NCBI GenBank assembly: GCA_024637255.1
Contig: JAGXFO010000002.1
Location: forward strand, 24,418 to 88,417
DNA: 64,000 nt
From: Sulfurovum sp.
GTDB taxonomy: Bacteria > Campylobacterota > Campylobacteria > Campylobacterales > Sulfurovaceae
Direction of reading: 5' to 3'
A model generated the notes under the pieces. The model was not told the origin of the DNA and did not search any database. It was given only the letters and a program-made list of their open reading frames with translations. Positions 14,034 through 23,449 of the stretch are shown piece by piece. The number at the start of each line of letters is the position of its first letter. The first letter of the stretch is position 1. A program made the position numbers and the translations under genes.

Positions 14034-15344
14034 ATGCTAAGATTTGCCCCTTCACCTACTGGTGATATGCACATAGGAAACCTGCGTGTAGCCATACTCA
14101 ACTACCTTGTAGCACAACAACGTAAAGAGAGTTTTATCGTTCGCATAGAAGATACTGACCAAGCCCGTAACCTCGAGGGAAAAGATACAGAAATCATGCA
14201 AATTTTAGAAAAATTTGCACTGCCGCATGAGAGTGTTTTTCATCAAAGTGAACACCTGCATATGCATCAAACACTGGCAATACGTCTACTTGAAGAGGGC
14301 AAGGCCTTCGTCTGCACCTGTAGCGCAGAACAACTAGAAAAAGACAGAGATGCATCCAAGGCCCAAAAAGTAGCGTACCGTTATAGCGGACAGTGTTTTG
14401 ATGCTGACAAAGATGAGCTTGCAAAGCTGAAAGAGAGTGGGATACCTTTTGTGGTACGTATTAAAAAACCTACAGAACCCATCATAAACCATGACCTTAT
14501 CAAAGGTGACATTACTACGGCACCCAATGAGGTAGACAGCTTTGTTATCTTGCGTGCTGATGGCACACCTACCTATAACTTTGCCTGTGCCTGTGACGAT
14601 ATGCTAAGTGGTGTAGATTTTATCATACGTGGAGAAGACCACCTTTCTAACACACCTAGACAGAAACACATTAAAGTACTTTTAGGATACGAAGCAGAAA
14701 CAACCTATGCGCATCTACCCATCATCCTCAACACTGAGGGAAAAAAGATGAGCAAGCGAGATGATGCCAGTTCTGTAAAATGGATGCTTGAACAGGGGTT
14801 CATTCCAGATGCAATCATCAACTATCTCTTACTACTTGGAAATACCAAAGCGCCTAAAGAGATATTTACCCTTCCTGAAGCCATAGAGTGGTTCAACATA
14901 GAAAACATCTCTAAATCTGCAGCCAAATTTGACATAGATAAACTTCGTTTCATCAACAGAGAACATCTTAAAATGATGGAAGACAAACAACTCTCTACAC
15001 TCTTTGGATTTGCTGATGCAAACATCGGCAAACTTGCGAAGATTTATCTGGAAGAAGCAAGCACTGTCAAAGAGCTTGAAGCAAAGATAAAGCCTATCTT
15101 TTCGCCCAAGGATTTTGAAGGTGAATGGGGAGCACAAATGCAAACCATGGAGGAGATCATCCAAAATGCTCCGATGATAGACACCTTTAATGAATTTAAA
15201 TCTTACGTTATGGAGCAAAGCGGATTTCAAGGTAAAAATTTCTTTAAACCGCTTAGACTACTTTTGACAGGTGCAGAACATGGACCTGAACTTTCAGACA
15301 TATATCCACTAATCAAGCCATATCTATTGGAGATAGCTTCATGA
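14034..15344 (+). CDS. gltX: Glutamyl-tRNA synthetase
   Basis: A 436-residue class I synthetase. The HIGH-type motif is in RFAPSPTGDMHIGNLR at the very N-terminus, and the KMSKR motif is in EGKKMSKRDD (about 237). TYNFACACDDMLSGVDFIIRGEDHLSNTP is visible as separate catalytic-core blocks. Campylobacterota usually carry two GltX copies, one charging tRNA-Gln for later amidation; which copy this is cannot be settled from the window. The start follows TTGGAG. The stop overlaps the yggT start (ATGA). Confidence 0.95.
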   Translation: MLRFAPSPTGDMHIGNLRVAILNYLVAQQRKESFIVRIEDTDQARNLEGKDTEIMQILEKFALPHESVFHQSEHLHMHQTLAIRLLEEGKAFVCTCSAEQLEKDRDASKAQKVAYRYSGQCFDADKDELAKLKESGIPFVVRIKKPTEPIINHDLIKGDITTAPNEVDSFVILRADGTPTYNFACACDDMLSGVDFIIRGEDHLSNTPRQKHIKVLLGYEAETTYAHLPIILNTEGKKMSKRDDASSVKWMLEQGFIPDAIINYLLLLGNTKAPKEIFTLPEAIEWFNIENISKSAAKFDIDKLRFINREHLKMMEDKQLSTLFGFADANIGKLAKIYLEEASTVKELEAKIKPIFSPKDFEGEWGAQMQTMEEIIQNAPMIDTFNEFKSYVMEQSGFQGKNFFKPLRLLLTGAEHGPELSDIYPLIKPYLLEIAS

Positions 15345-15616
15345 ATGCCCTAATCTACGCTATTGTACAAATTTTACACAACGTGATGAACTTATATATA
15401 TGGGTGGTTATCATCGCTTCGTTGCTGAGTTTTGTGCGCCCTGACCCTTACAACCCTATTGTTCAAATACTGAACCGTCTGACTGAGCCTGTATTAAATT
15501 TCATAAGAAATAAAATGCCTTTTGTTGTTTTTTCAGGTATTGATCTCTCTCCTCTTGTCATCATCTTGGGGCTTCAGCTTATTGATAACTTTATGATGCG
15601 TGCGGTATTAGGATAA
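15341..15616 (+). CDS. YggT family membrane protein
   Basis: A 91-residue protein with two hydrophobic segments (about 2-28 and 64-86) and the family signature SFVRPDPYNPIVQILNRLTEP between them. YggT proteins are small inner-membrane proteins linked to cell envelope or division gene clusters. Its ATG overlaps the gltX stop and it is followed closely by a lytic transglycosylase gene, which fits an envelope role. Confidence 0.9.
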   Translation: MNALIYAIVQILHNVMNLYIWVVIIASLLSFVRPDPYNPIVQILNRLTEPVLNFIRNKMPFVVFSGIDLSPLVIILGLQLIDNFMMRAVLG

Positions 15617-15621
15617 AAGAA

Positions 15622-16902
15622 GTGAAAATGAAATATCTTATTGCAGTAATAGTAATACTACTGGGTACAATCGCACTTGAGGCAAAAACTTTTGCCTATT
15701 CCCAGATACAAAATATGCCAAGGAGTATAGAAAAAGATTATTATATATGGCGTTTTCTTTCACAGAATACTACAACGGCACAAGAGGCACAAAGTATCAT
15801 ACATCAAGTAACTGCGATCAATAAAAAACTCAGTACGGCCTACCAAACAAGAACGGGACAAAATCCACCTTCGGTAGCACCATACTCCACAGGTTGCGTT
15901 GCCATTCCACCTAAAAATTGGAAAAACCGAAGCAAAGCCAATAAAAGTTTTAAACATGGACTTGCTCTCATGAAGCAAAATAAAGTTGAGCAGGCAGCCG
16001 CTTACTTTGACTTTGCGCGTAGAAACTATCCTGAGCGTTATGATGTGGACAAATCTCTTTTTTGGCTCTACCTAAGCACAAAAGACACTGCATATATCAA
16101 ACTTTTAAGAGAGAGTTATCATGTAAATATTTATACACTCATGGCAGCAGACACTATCAATGGCAAATATCCAAAAACCATTACACAGTCTATTTCGAAA
16201 AGCCGTACTCATGGTTTTAATATACAAAACCCTATTGACTGGGCAAATGTCAAGGTCAAAATGAATTCAAGTTATGATTTGAATGGTCTTGCCAATAACT
16301 ATCAGTCCCAGGAGTGTATCGGTGTGTACACTTATCTGAAAGCCCAGGCATCCAATCACACAGACGCATACTTTCCGATGCCATACCGTGATGCAATGAA
16401 ACACATGGCCCCACAGCGCCAAGCTCTTATTTATGCTTTAGCACGACAAGAGAGTCGTTTTGTGCCTGCTTCGGTATCGCGTTCTTTTGCTTTGGGTATG
16501 ATGCAGTTTATGCCATTTCTCATCGAACATGTTGCCAAGGAAAAACGAGAAAAAATAGATTTTGATGAAATATTTAATCCCTACAAAGCCATAGAGTATG
16601 CGGACTTTCATCTTGACTATCTTACAAAATATCTTCATCATCCACTGTTTGTGGCTTATGCATACAATGGAGGCATAGGGTTCACAAGAGGTCACATAAG
16701 AGATAATCGAAACTTCAGAACAGGTTCATATGAGCCCTATATGAGCATGGAAACCATGGAGAATGAGGAAGCCAGAGAGTATGGAAAAAAAGTACTGGCA
16801 AATTACGTTATCTATCTCAATAAACTAGGAGTGGCTACGCGTATATTTCCTCTGTTAAAAACACTTGCTACACCTTCTCAAACGGATGCGTTTAGAAAGT
16901 AA
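15622..16902 (+). CDS. Soluble lytic murein transglycosylase
   Basis: A 426-residue protein with an N-terminal signal peptide (hydrophobic core about 5-20, ending near EAKTFA), a helical superhelix-like middle and a C-terminal SLT domain. The catalytic glutamate is in ARQESRFVPASVSR (about 275), followed by ALGMMQFMP, a long helix, and AYNGGIGFTRGHI. It cleaves the MurNAc-GlcNAc bond of peptidoglycan in the periplasm. It begins at GTG 15622 or ATG 15628; the six bases between make no difference to the signal. It follows yggT by five bases, so it is in the gltX operon. Confidence 0.9.
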   Translation: MKMKYLIAVIVILLGTIALEAKTFAYSQIQNMPRSIEKDYYIWRFLSQNTTTAQEAQSIIHQVTAINKKLSTAYQTRTGQNPPSVAPYSTGCVAIPPKNWKNRSKANKSFKHGLALMKQNKVEQAAAYFDFARRNYPERYDVDKSLFWLYLSTKDTAYIKLLRESYHVNIYTLMAADTINGKYPKTITQSISKSRTHGFNIQNPIDWANVKVKMNSSYDLNGLANNYQSQECIGVYTYLKAQASNHTDAYFPMPYRDAMKHMAPQRQALIYALARQESRFVPASVSRSFALGMMQFMPFLIEHVAKEKREKIDFDEIFNPYKAIEYADFHLDYLTKYLHHPLFVAYAYNGGIGFTRGHIRDNRNFRTGSYEPYMSMETMENEEAREYGKKVLANYVIYLNKLGVATRIFPLLKTLATPSQTDAFRK

Positions 16903-16914
16903 GCCTGTCTTAAT

Positions 16915-17433
16915 CTAAAAAGCTTGTTTGCTTAGTACATATTTCGCCACTTTGGCGAAATGAAGCATACCTTCTCCATATGCTGCACTCTTAAATACAA
17001 GTGTAAAATCTTTACTCTCTACATGAGGAAAACTCACCAGATAATAGCTGCCCCATTCTGTGACAAAAGAGTTTTCGATTAGTCTTTCATCATCCAAGTC
17101 AAGCCTTAGGGCTTCTTTAGCCGAATGTCCATTTAAAGTCAAAGAATAATCCCCCTCCCTTATGTCATCAAAGTCATCATCTTCGAGATGAATACCTACA
17201 ATAAACACTTCATCACGTGTATCTTTTTTTTTGAAATTCTGGGTATACAAATAAGTAGCTGTTAGCATGGCTTTTGTCATATTTCCATCGTAAAGCTGTA
17301 TCTTTTCTGTTTTTTGCAAGCGCTTACGATAGCTAGTCTTCTTGTCATAAGCCTGCATCAAATCACTCTCTTGCTTTGATGTGCAGCCTAAAAGAAGTGT
17401 AATGGCAATAAATGCCAGCGTAAATTTAACCAA
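16915..17433 (-). CDS. Hypothetical lipoprotein
   Basis: A 172-residue protein with a lipoprotein signal (MVKFTLAFIAITLLLGC, acylated cysteine at 17). The mature part is mixed alpha/beta and charged, with the conserved-looking segments RKRLQKTEKIQLYDG, MLTATYLYTQNF and EVFIVGIHLEDDD. No family is recognised; similar small lipoproteins are common in Campylobacterota. It converges with the transglycosylase gene and has its own upstream region shared with mobB. Confidence 0.7.
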   Translation of the reverse strand: MVKFTLAFIAITLLLGCTSKQESDLMQAYDKKTSYRKRLQKTEKIQLYDGNMTKAMLTATYLYTQNFKKKDTRDEVFIVGIHLEDDDFDDIREGDYSLTLNGHSAKEALRLDLDDERLIENSFVTEWGSYYLVSFPHVESKDFTLVFKSAAYGEGMLHFAKVAKYVLSKQAF

Positions 17434-17487
17434 TGACTCTCCCTATAATTAAGTTTAATTTTAACATACATTCAATAAAGATTTATG

Positions 17488-17493
17488 TATAAT
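17488..17493 (+). promoter_or_regulatory. -10 element of the mobB-fbp operon
   Basis: An exact TATAAT (17488-17493), 26 bases before the mobB GTG start, preceded by TG. No strong -35. Confidence 0.5.
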
Positions 17494-17519
17494 CCTATCA
17501 ATACAAAAAAAGGTTTTTC

Positions 17520-18017
17520 GTGAGCAAAAGAGTTGCAATAGCATTTACAGGTCCCTCAAACAGTGGAAAAACCACTCTTGTGGAAAAGATTGCTAGTATA
17601 TTAATTCAAGAACGCAAAGTAGCCATCATCAAAAATGACCCTAAAGACAAAGCAAAATTTGACACCCAAGGCAAAGACAGTTATAGGTTTTCACAAACGG
17701 GCGCAGAAGTGGTGATAACATCTCCTACCCGTACCACCTACTTCTCCCAAAGAGAAAAAACCCTGGATGAGATAGTGGGGATGATAAGTGACTTTGACAT
17801 CCTACTTGTTGAGGGTCTTAAAACACTTCCTCTGCCTCGTATTGCTGTCTTTAGAAACAACATAGATGAAAGTTATTTTGGCTGTAGCGAAGCCATAGCC
17901 ATTGATGAAAGTATAGACCTTACAAACTATGCCATACCTAAGCACATAGACATACTCGATCTTAACAACAGCACGCAGATTATCGAGTGGATAAATGCAC
18001 ATGCAAAAAACATTTAA
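17520..18017 (+). CDS. mobB: Molybdopterin-guanine dinucleotide biosynthesis protein MobB
   Basis: A 165-residue P-loop protein: Walker A GPSNSGKTTLVEKI at 11-24, KNDPKDKAKFDTQGKDS as the family switch block, then DFDILLVEGLKTLPLPRI with the conserved VEG. MobB binds GTP and helps MobA attach GMP to molybdopterin. Translation begins at GTG 17520. It is followed 12 bases later by fbp; the pairing is not functionally obvious but suggests cotranscription. Confidence 0.92.
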   Translation: MSKRVAIAFTGPSNSGKTTLVEKIASILIQERKVAIIKNDPKDKAKFDTQGKDSYRFSQTGAEVVITSPTRTTYFSQREKTLDEIVGMISDFDILLVEGLKTLPLPRIAVFRNNIDESYFGCSEAIAIDESIDLTNYAIPKHIDILDLNNSTQIIEWINAHAKNI

Positions 18018-18029
18018 AAGGAAAACTGA

Positions 18030-18881
18030 ATGCTAACTATATTTGACGCCATCAAAGATATTGCCATCAAGATAGATCATGAAATTAAAACCGAAGATCT
18101 TGGGTACAGCGATACTTCCAACTCATCAGGTGAAGACCAACTCAAGCTTGATATAAGAAGTGACTATATCACAGAAGAAGCATTCAAAGATATCTCCATT
18201 GTAAAAGCGCTTGTGAGCGAAGAGAAAGAAGGTGTGCTGGAACTCCATGCAGATGGAAAATATACTATCTGTTATGACCCTCTGGACGGCTCAAGCCTTG
18301 CAGATGTCAACCTTTCTGTAGGCTCAATTTTTGGTATCTATGAAGGTGAACTCAAAGGCGAAAATCTTGTGGCTTCCGCCTATGTTGTGTATGGACCCCG
18401 TATTGAGCTTGTGCTTGCTACCAAAGAGGGCAAGCCTAAACATTACAGAGCGCAAGAAGGGCTCTTTAACTTTATAGGCGAGATTACACTGGGCGAAAAA
18501 GGAAAAATCAATTCACCCGGAGGCACACAGCAACACTGGAGTGAGCATCACAAGAGGTTTGTCGATGCACTTTTTGCAGACGGGTATCGTCTTCGTTACT
18601 CTGGCGGTATGGTACCGGATTTGCATCAAATACTTCTCAAGGGTGGTGGGATCTTCTCTTATCCTGGTACATCAGATAAACCGCATGGAAAACTTAGACA
18701 ACTTTTTGAAGTCATTCCTTTTGCGTTCATCTACGAACAAGCTGGAGGGCAAGCCATTAATGAAAATGGGATGAGACTCATGGAACTTGTTCCTTCACAT
18801 CCTCATGACACTACTCCTTGTTTTTTTGGTTCAAACTATGAAATGGCTGCCCTCAAAGCCCTTTATAGGATAAAAGTATAA
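18030..18881 (+). CDS. fbp: Fructose-1,6-bisphosphatase, class I
   Basis: A 283-residue enzyme with the FBPase metal-binding core: SEEKEG (about 68), YDPLDGSSLADVNLSVGSIF (about 88), and the substrate-binding LRYSGGMVPDLHQIL and GGIFSYPG segments. It is somewhat shorter than the 330-residue average, as usual in Campylobacterota. It hydrolyses fructose-1,6-bisphosphate in gluconeogenesis, which an autotroph or amino acid user needs. AAAAGG precedes the ATG. The stop overlaps the next gene's ATG by one base. Confidence 0.94.
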   Translation: MLTIFDAIKDIAIKIDHEIKTEDLGYSDTSNSSGEDQLKLDIRSDYITEEAFKDISIVKALVSEEKEGVLELHADGKYTICYDPLDGSSLADVNLSVGSIFGIYEGELKGENLVASAYVVYGPRIELVLATKEGKPKHYRAQEGLFNFIGEITLGEKGKINSPGGTQQHWSEHHKRFVDALFADGYRLRYSGGMVPDLHQILLKGGGIFSYPGTSDKPHGKLRQLFEVIPFAFIYEQAGGQAINENGMRLMELVPSHPHDTTPCFFGSNYEMAALKALYRIKV

Positions 18882-19078
18882 TGTCAGAACAGATACTTGA
18901 TGAATGGAAAATAGCGCTGGCACAGAAAAAATCTGAGCTGGAATCCTGTCAAGTCTCACGCCATCTAAAAAGCTGTATGAATTGCGAAAAACTTCTTGAG
19001 TGTGAAGTGCGTGATGCATACATCAAAGCCGTTTATGACAGTATGAGTAAAGGTGCCGGTGGTGGGTTTGAATTCTAA
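18881..19078 (+). CDS. Small conserved hypothetical protein with CxxC-type cysteines
   Basis: A 65-residue protein, acidic and helical, with cysteines at CQVSRHLKSCMNCEKLLEC (about 23-41) and the tail DSMSKGAGGGFEF. The cysteine spacing could bind zinc or a cluster. The ATG overlaps the fbp stop (TAATG), so it is translated with fbp. Similar short proteins next to fbp are known in Campylobacterota. Function unknown. Confidence 0.7.
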   Translation: MSEQILDEWKIALAQKKSELESCQVSRHLKSCMNCEKLLECEVRDAYIKAVYDSMSKGAGGGFEF

Positions 19079-19134
19079 TGTTCAAAATATCATCCCCTTT
19101 GTGTTCTGAAATATTATAATGGAGTATCAACACC

Positions 19135-19359
19135 ATGCAAAAAATTGAAAAAATATTAGATTCATTAAATTTAATATACTATGAATACAATGCCAAAACA
19201 CATACATTAGAGCCCGATAAAAACTGGTCTAACGATGTCATTTATTTTGAGCTTATAAATATTACTCATGCGCTTAGTGCTCATAAAATACCATTTTACA
19301 TCAATCAAGACAAATCTATAGTCATCTCTGATTCAAATTCTCAGATTTCTAAAAATTAA
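19135..19359 (+). CDS. Small hypothetical protein
   Basis: A 74-residue protein, no family recognised. It looks like a single alpha/beta unit (MQKIEKILDSLNLIYYEYN at the N-terminus). A good ribosome site (TGGAG) lies 11 bases before the ATG. It sits between the fbp operon and hemD, both on the same strand. The frame is plausible but has no outside support. Confidence 0.5.
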   Translation: MQKIEKILDSLNLIYYEYNAKTHTLEPDKNWSNDVIYFELINITHALSAHKIPFYINQDKSIVISDSNSQISKN

Positions 19360-19375
19360 AAAATATTTTCAAACA

Positions 19376-20041
19376 GTGCTTCAAAATATGAAAAACAATA
19401 AAATGAATATATACATTTTAAATGATAGAAAAGTAAAATGGGCAAAAAACCTACCAGTTTTTAAAATACAGCCTATCGAGCAGACTGTTGATCTTAGCAG
19501 TTATGATGCCTTGATTTTCACATCAAAAAATGCCATACATGCAATAGATTCGTTAGACAGCACCTGGAAAAAGAAGCCTGCTTATGCCATAGCGCCACAA
19601 ACAGCCAAAACAGTAAAACACTTAAAGGGTACTCTGAAATTTTCAGGAAAAGAAAAACATGGAAACGGATTTGCACTCGAGCTAAAAGAGAAGTTGAAAA
19701 ATCAAAAAGTACTTTATATCAGAGGTTCAGAAGTGGTATCTGATCTTGTCAATATATTGAATAGTCATGATGTCATATGTGAAGAACTAATAGTATATGA
19801 GACGGTATGCAGAGAGTTTGACACACAAATCGTATTGCCAAAAAACGCAACTATTATTTTTTCTTCCCCTTCCACCATTAAATGTTTTTTAAAAAATGTA
19901 AAATGGGATGAAAGTTTTAAAGCAATTTCGATTGGACATACCACCGCCCAATATCTACCATCTTATATTACTCCCATCATAGCCGATGCCACTTCGCTGG
20001 AGTCCTGTGTTAAAAAAGCTATAGAATTGAACACGCCGTAG
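19376..20041 (+). CDS. hemD: Uroporphyrinogen-III synthase
   Basis: A 221-residue protein with the HemD fold pattern: YDALIFTSKNAIHAID (about 40), KPAYAIAPQTAKTVKHL (about 65), VLYIRGSEVVSDLVNIL (about 107), the linker LIVYETV, then IIFSSPSTIKCFL and AISIGHTTAQYL. Sequence identity in HemD proteins is always low; the order of blocks is what identifies it. It closes hydroxymethylbilane to uroporphyrinogen III in tetrapyrrole synthesis. Start candidates are GTG 19376, ATG 19388 and ATG 19403; the last would begin right before the first strand. Confidence 0.85.
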   Translation: MLQNMKNNKMNIYILNDRKVKWAKNLPVFKIQPIEQTVDLSSYDALIFTSKNAIHAIDSLDSTWKKKPAYAIAPQTAKTVKHLKGTLKFSGKEKHGNGFALELKEKLKNQKVLYIRGSEVVSDLVNILNSHDVICEELIVYETVCREFDTQIVLPKNATIIFSSPSTIKCFLKNVKWDESFKAISIGHTTAQYLPSYITPIIADATSLESCVKKAIELNTP

Positions 20042-20297
20042 TTAAAAGCTGCCTGGATTCAATTAGCTTTAATTTCTCTGCCCTACTCATCTTTTTCTTA
20101 ATCGCATATTCACGCTTGGAAGCCAAACTTCTATCTGGATATTCTTCGCTGTAAACTAGCTCAACAGGTCGTCTTATGCGTGTATATTTAGCGCCTTTCC
20201 CTGAACCATTGTGCTCTTCAACTCTGCGCTCCAACTCTGTGGCAATACCGGTATAAAGTGTCTCATCTGCGCACCTGAGTATATAAACATAATACAT
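20019..20297 (-). CDS. GIY-YIG nuclease family protein (UPF0213-like)
   Basis: A 92-residue single GIY-YIG domain: YYVYILRCADETLYTGIA at the start (the Y-V-Y and Y-T-G-I signature), ERRVEEHN with the conserved arginine, and ASKREYAIKKKMSRAEKLKLI. Small UhbQ/UPF0213 proteins of this kind are common in bacteria and their role is unclear, perhaps structure-specific nuclease. It overlaps the hemD 3' end by 23 bases on the opposite strand. Confidence 0.88.
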   Translation of the reverse strand: MYYVYILRCADETLYTGIATELERRVEEHNGSGKGAKYTRIRRPVELVYSEEYPDRSLASKREYAIKKKMSRAEKLKLIESRQLLTTACSIL

Positions 20298-20490
20298 TTA
20301 AGCTTTATCTATGCTCTTTAAGGAAATACATTAAAACAGACATAGCTTTTCCTTTACTGAGGTTTATATATGCAATCATTATAGCATTGCAAATTTATAA
20401 TTTTATAAATCACCGACATTACAGCACTATTTGGTTAAAATATCTACCAAATTTACTCTACAAACTCATTTGTTTAAGGAACTGCCAACT

Positions 20491-22434
20491 ATGTCTTGTC
20501 ACAAAAAATCTTATATCACCACTCCCATATACTATGTTAATGACATCGCCCACATCGGTCATGCCTATACAACAATCATCGCGGATACACTTGCACGCTA
20601 CTCCCGCATGTCCGGATTAGAGACATTTTTTCTTACCGGCACAGATGAACACGGCCAAAAAATAGAAGAAGCTGCAAAATCCAGAGGTAAAACCACCCAG
20701 GCTTATGCGGATGAAATCTCAGCGACCTTTAAAAACCTTTGGGATGATTTTGATATCTCCTATGATAAATTTATCAGAACCACTGATGCAGACCACATGC
20801 AAGGTGTACAAAAAGCATTTACTGTTATGCATGAAAATGGTGATATCTACAAAGATACGTATAAAGGTCATTACTGTATCTCTTGCGAAACCTTTTTTCC
20901 TTCCATTCAGCTGGTTGATGATGAGTTTTGTCCTGAGTGTGGCAAAAGCACCACTATTGTAGAAGAAGAAAGTTATTTCTTTAGGCTCTCCAAGTATCAA
21001 GACAAACTGCTTCAGTACTACGAAGACCATCCAGATTTTATCTTGCCTAAGAGTAAAAGAAATGAAGTCATTCGTTTTGTAGAAGGTGGACTGCAAGATC
21101 TTTCGATTACCCGTACAAGTTTTGACTGGGGAGTAAAACTTCCCCAAGAGATGGAGGATCCCAAACATGTCATGTATGTATGGTTAGATGCGCTCATGAA
21201 CTACGTGACGGCACTTGGTTACGGTACAGACGATGCAAACATGGATTTCTGGCCTGCACGCGTGCAACTCATAGGTAAAGACATTTTACGTTTCCATGCT
21301 ATTTACTGGCCTGCATTCCTCATGAGTCTTGACCTTCCTCTTCCTACACACATCGCTGCGCACGGTTGGTGGACACGTGATGGCGAGAAGATGAGTAAAT
21401 CCAAAGGTAATGTGGTCAATCCCAAAGAAGTGGCGGATGCATACGGCTTGGACAATTTCCGTTATTTTATGCTCAGAGAAGTTCCCTTTGGCGGGGATGG
21501 AGACTTTAGTCAAAAAGCGCTCATAGACCGCATCAACTCAGATCTTGGAAATGACCTTGGAAATCTTCTAAACCGTCTTATAGGCATGAGTGGTAAATAC
21601 TTTGAAGGGACCGTTGATTCAACCAATGTAGCTAAATACCACCAGGCAGAACTTGATGAAGTCCATGCCTCATTGGAAAAACTCGAACCTCTGCTTTACG
21701 AGATGCAGATACACCGATACCTTGAAGAACTCTGGAGACCGCTGAGTGTAGCTAACAAGGCTATAGACATGTATCAGCCATGGACACTTATGAAAGAGGG
21801 AAGAGAAGAAGAAGCTATGGCACTTAACGGGCTCATAGCTGCCATTCTTGCAAAAGTATCCATCATGCTTTATCCTGTTATGCCTGCTGTATGCACAAAG
21901 ATTTCAAATGCTTTGCACTTCACCATAGACAACAACTCCTGGAATGAGATGATAAAAGACACGAAATTGCTTCCAACTTTTATACTAGAAAAGATTGATC
22001 CTCTTTTTCCTCGTATAGAAGAACCTTTGCTTGAACAGATGGAACCTATAGACATAAAAACAGTAGTGAAAACAGAAACAAAAGAAGACAAAAAAACAGA
22101 TGGTATAGCACTTATAGGTATAGACCAGTTCTTCCAAACTTCTCTTAAAGTAGGCACTGTGGTTCAGGCAGAAGAAGTGCCAAAGAGCAAAAAACTTCTT
22201 TTGTTACAGGTGGATGTAGGCGAAAATGAGCCTAGACAGATTGTTGCCGGCATTAAAGAGTGGTACTCTGCTGAAGACATGCTGGGCACACAGGTATGTG
22301 TCGTTGCAAATCTTAATCCAGCAAAACTCATGGGTCTCAAGAGTGAAGGTATGCTCCTTGCAGCAAAAGATGAGGATGGTCTATGTATGATACGTCCAGA
22401 AAAGCCAAAAATGGCTGGAACACCAATAGGTTAA
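20491..22434 (+). CDS. metG: Methionyl-tRNA synthetase
   Basis: A 647-residue class I synthetase. The HIGH-type motif is in YYVNDIAHIGHAYT near the N-terminus, with a zinc-binding CISCETFFPS and CPECGKS region (about 128-150) and KMSKS in DGEKMSKSKGNV (about 300). The C-terminal about 110 residues form an EMAP/Trbp111-like tRNA-binding domain (SLKVGTVVQAEEVPKSKKLL). The ATG at 20491, ten bases after AAGGA, is preferred to the longer open frame from 20431, which has no ribosome site and adds an unrelated leader. Confidence 0.95.
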   Translation: MSCHKKSYITTPIYYVNDIAHIGHAYTTIIADTLARYSRMSGLETFFLTGTDEHGQKIEEAAKSRGKTTQAYADEISATFKNLWDDFDISYDKFIRTTDADHMQGVQKAFTVMHENGDIYKDTYKGHYCISCETFFPSIQLVDDEFCPECGKSTTIVEEESYFFRLSKYQDKLLQYYEDHPDFILPKSKRNEVIRFVEGGLQDLSITRTSFDWGVKLPQEMEDPKHVMYVWLDALMNYVTALGYGTDDANMDFWPARVQLIGKDILRFHAIYWPAFLMSLDLPLPTHIAAHGWWTRDGEKMSKSKGNVVNPKEVADAYGLDNFRYFMLREVPFGGDGDFSQKALIDRINSDLGNDLGNLLNRLIGMSGKYFEGTVDSTNVAKYHQAELDEVHASLEKLEPLLYEMQIHRYLEELWRPLSVANKAIDMYQPWTLMKEGREEEAMALNGLIAAILAKVSIMLYPVMPAVCTKISNALHFTIDNNSWNEMIKDTKLLPTFILEKIDPLFPRIEEPLLEQMEPIDIKTVVKTETKEDKKTDGIALIGIDQFFQTSLKVGTVVQAEEVPKSKKLLLLQVDVGENEPRQIVAGIKEWYSAEDMLGTQVCVVANLNPAKLMGLKSEGMLLAAKDEDGLCMIRPEKPKMAGTPIG

Positions 22435-22436
22435 AT

Positions 22437-23417
22437 ATGAAAATAGAAGACATTGTAAACCTCACAGAAGGAACACTCAGCAACGTACCAAAAGTACAAG
22501 CCATAGAAGCAGCTACAGTTTACTATTCAAAAGTAAATCAGGGAGATCTTTTCTTCTCTTCAAATCAGGAAGAGATAGACCAGGGCATAGCCAATGGTGC
22601 ATATGCCATCGTGTATGATAATGCTGATATTGTAAGAAATGATGATGAAATAGCCTGGATAAAAGTCTCCGACATCCAACTTGCAGCCTTTAAACTCATC
22701 CGATACGTAGCGATAAAAAAAGAAGCGCAGTTCTATTTACTCTCAAAACACGAACTTACTTTTTTGAAAATGATTCTTTTGCACAAAAATAACATCTCTT
22801 TCATCTCAAATGATTGGCGTAAAGCATTTGAACAGATACTGAACTCTGAGGATTCTCTCTTTGTGGGTACAGACAAGGAACTGATGCAACTCATAAAACC
22901 AGACATAAAAAAACTTGACAAAGAAGTAGATGGCTATCCTGTATGTGACACACTTTTTAAAACTACTTTTAAAGTAGGTGGTTATGTTTATCAGGAAAAA
23001 GATCTTATTCCTTTTCATCTTGAGCACCTTTTGCGTGTCATACATTTTTGTGATGAGAATAATCTTCCCTATTCTATAGAAAAGCTCAAATATACCAAAC
23101 ATTTTATGCCTGTCTTTATAGATGCTCAACTCAAAAGTACCCAAGCCAGCAAAAGTGACAAGGTTGCCATCTTCACAGACAATATAGCTGACATTACAGA
23201 GGCCAGAGAATACATCAAGCGAAGCAACACTTGGGTGAAGGGAATCGTACTTACTCCACCTAAAACAAAAGTGCCGGGTATAGACCGTCCTCACTGGTTC
23301 CAGAGTGAAGAAGAAGTAAGGGACATACTTAAAAATACACTCTTTAACTATGCCTTTATTTACAATGCAGATAAAAGTATCTTAAACACAATCAAAAAAG
23401 ACTACAGTCTGTTTTGA
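22437..23417 (+). CDS. Protein resembling the N-terminal part of MurF-type ligases
   Basis: A 326-residue protein. Its first about 100 residues read like the first domain of Mur ligases (VNQGDLFFSSNQEEIDQGIA, then GAYAIVYDN and IAWIKV), but no ATP-binding GxxGKT loop follows. The remainder is unique alpha/beta text with FKVGGYVYQEKDLIPFHLEHL. It could be a Mur-like substrate-recognition protein without ligase activity; the function is unknown. It starts two bases after the metG stop; the upstream open frame inside metG is not used. Confidence 0.6.
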   Translation: MKIEDIVNLTEGTLSNVPKVQAIEAATVYYSKVNQGDLFFSSNQEEIDQGIANGAYAIVYDNADIVRNDDEIAWIKVSDIQLAAFKLIRYVAIKKEAQFYLLSKHELTFLKMILLHKNNISFISNDWRKAFEQILNSEDSLFVGTDKELMQLIKPDIKKLDKEVDGYPVCDTLFKTTFKVGGYVYQEKDLIPFHLEHLLRVIHFCDENNLPYSIEKLKYTKHFMPVFIDAQLKSTQASKSDKVAIFTDNIADITEAREYIKRSNTWVKGIVLTPPKTKVPGIDRPHWFQSEEEVRDILKNTLFNYAFIYNADKSILNTIKKDYSLF

Positions 23418-23449
23418 TTGTGTATCCTATCTTTTCGCAGGATGTATGC

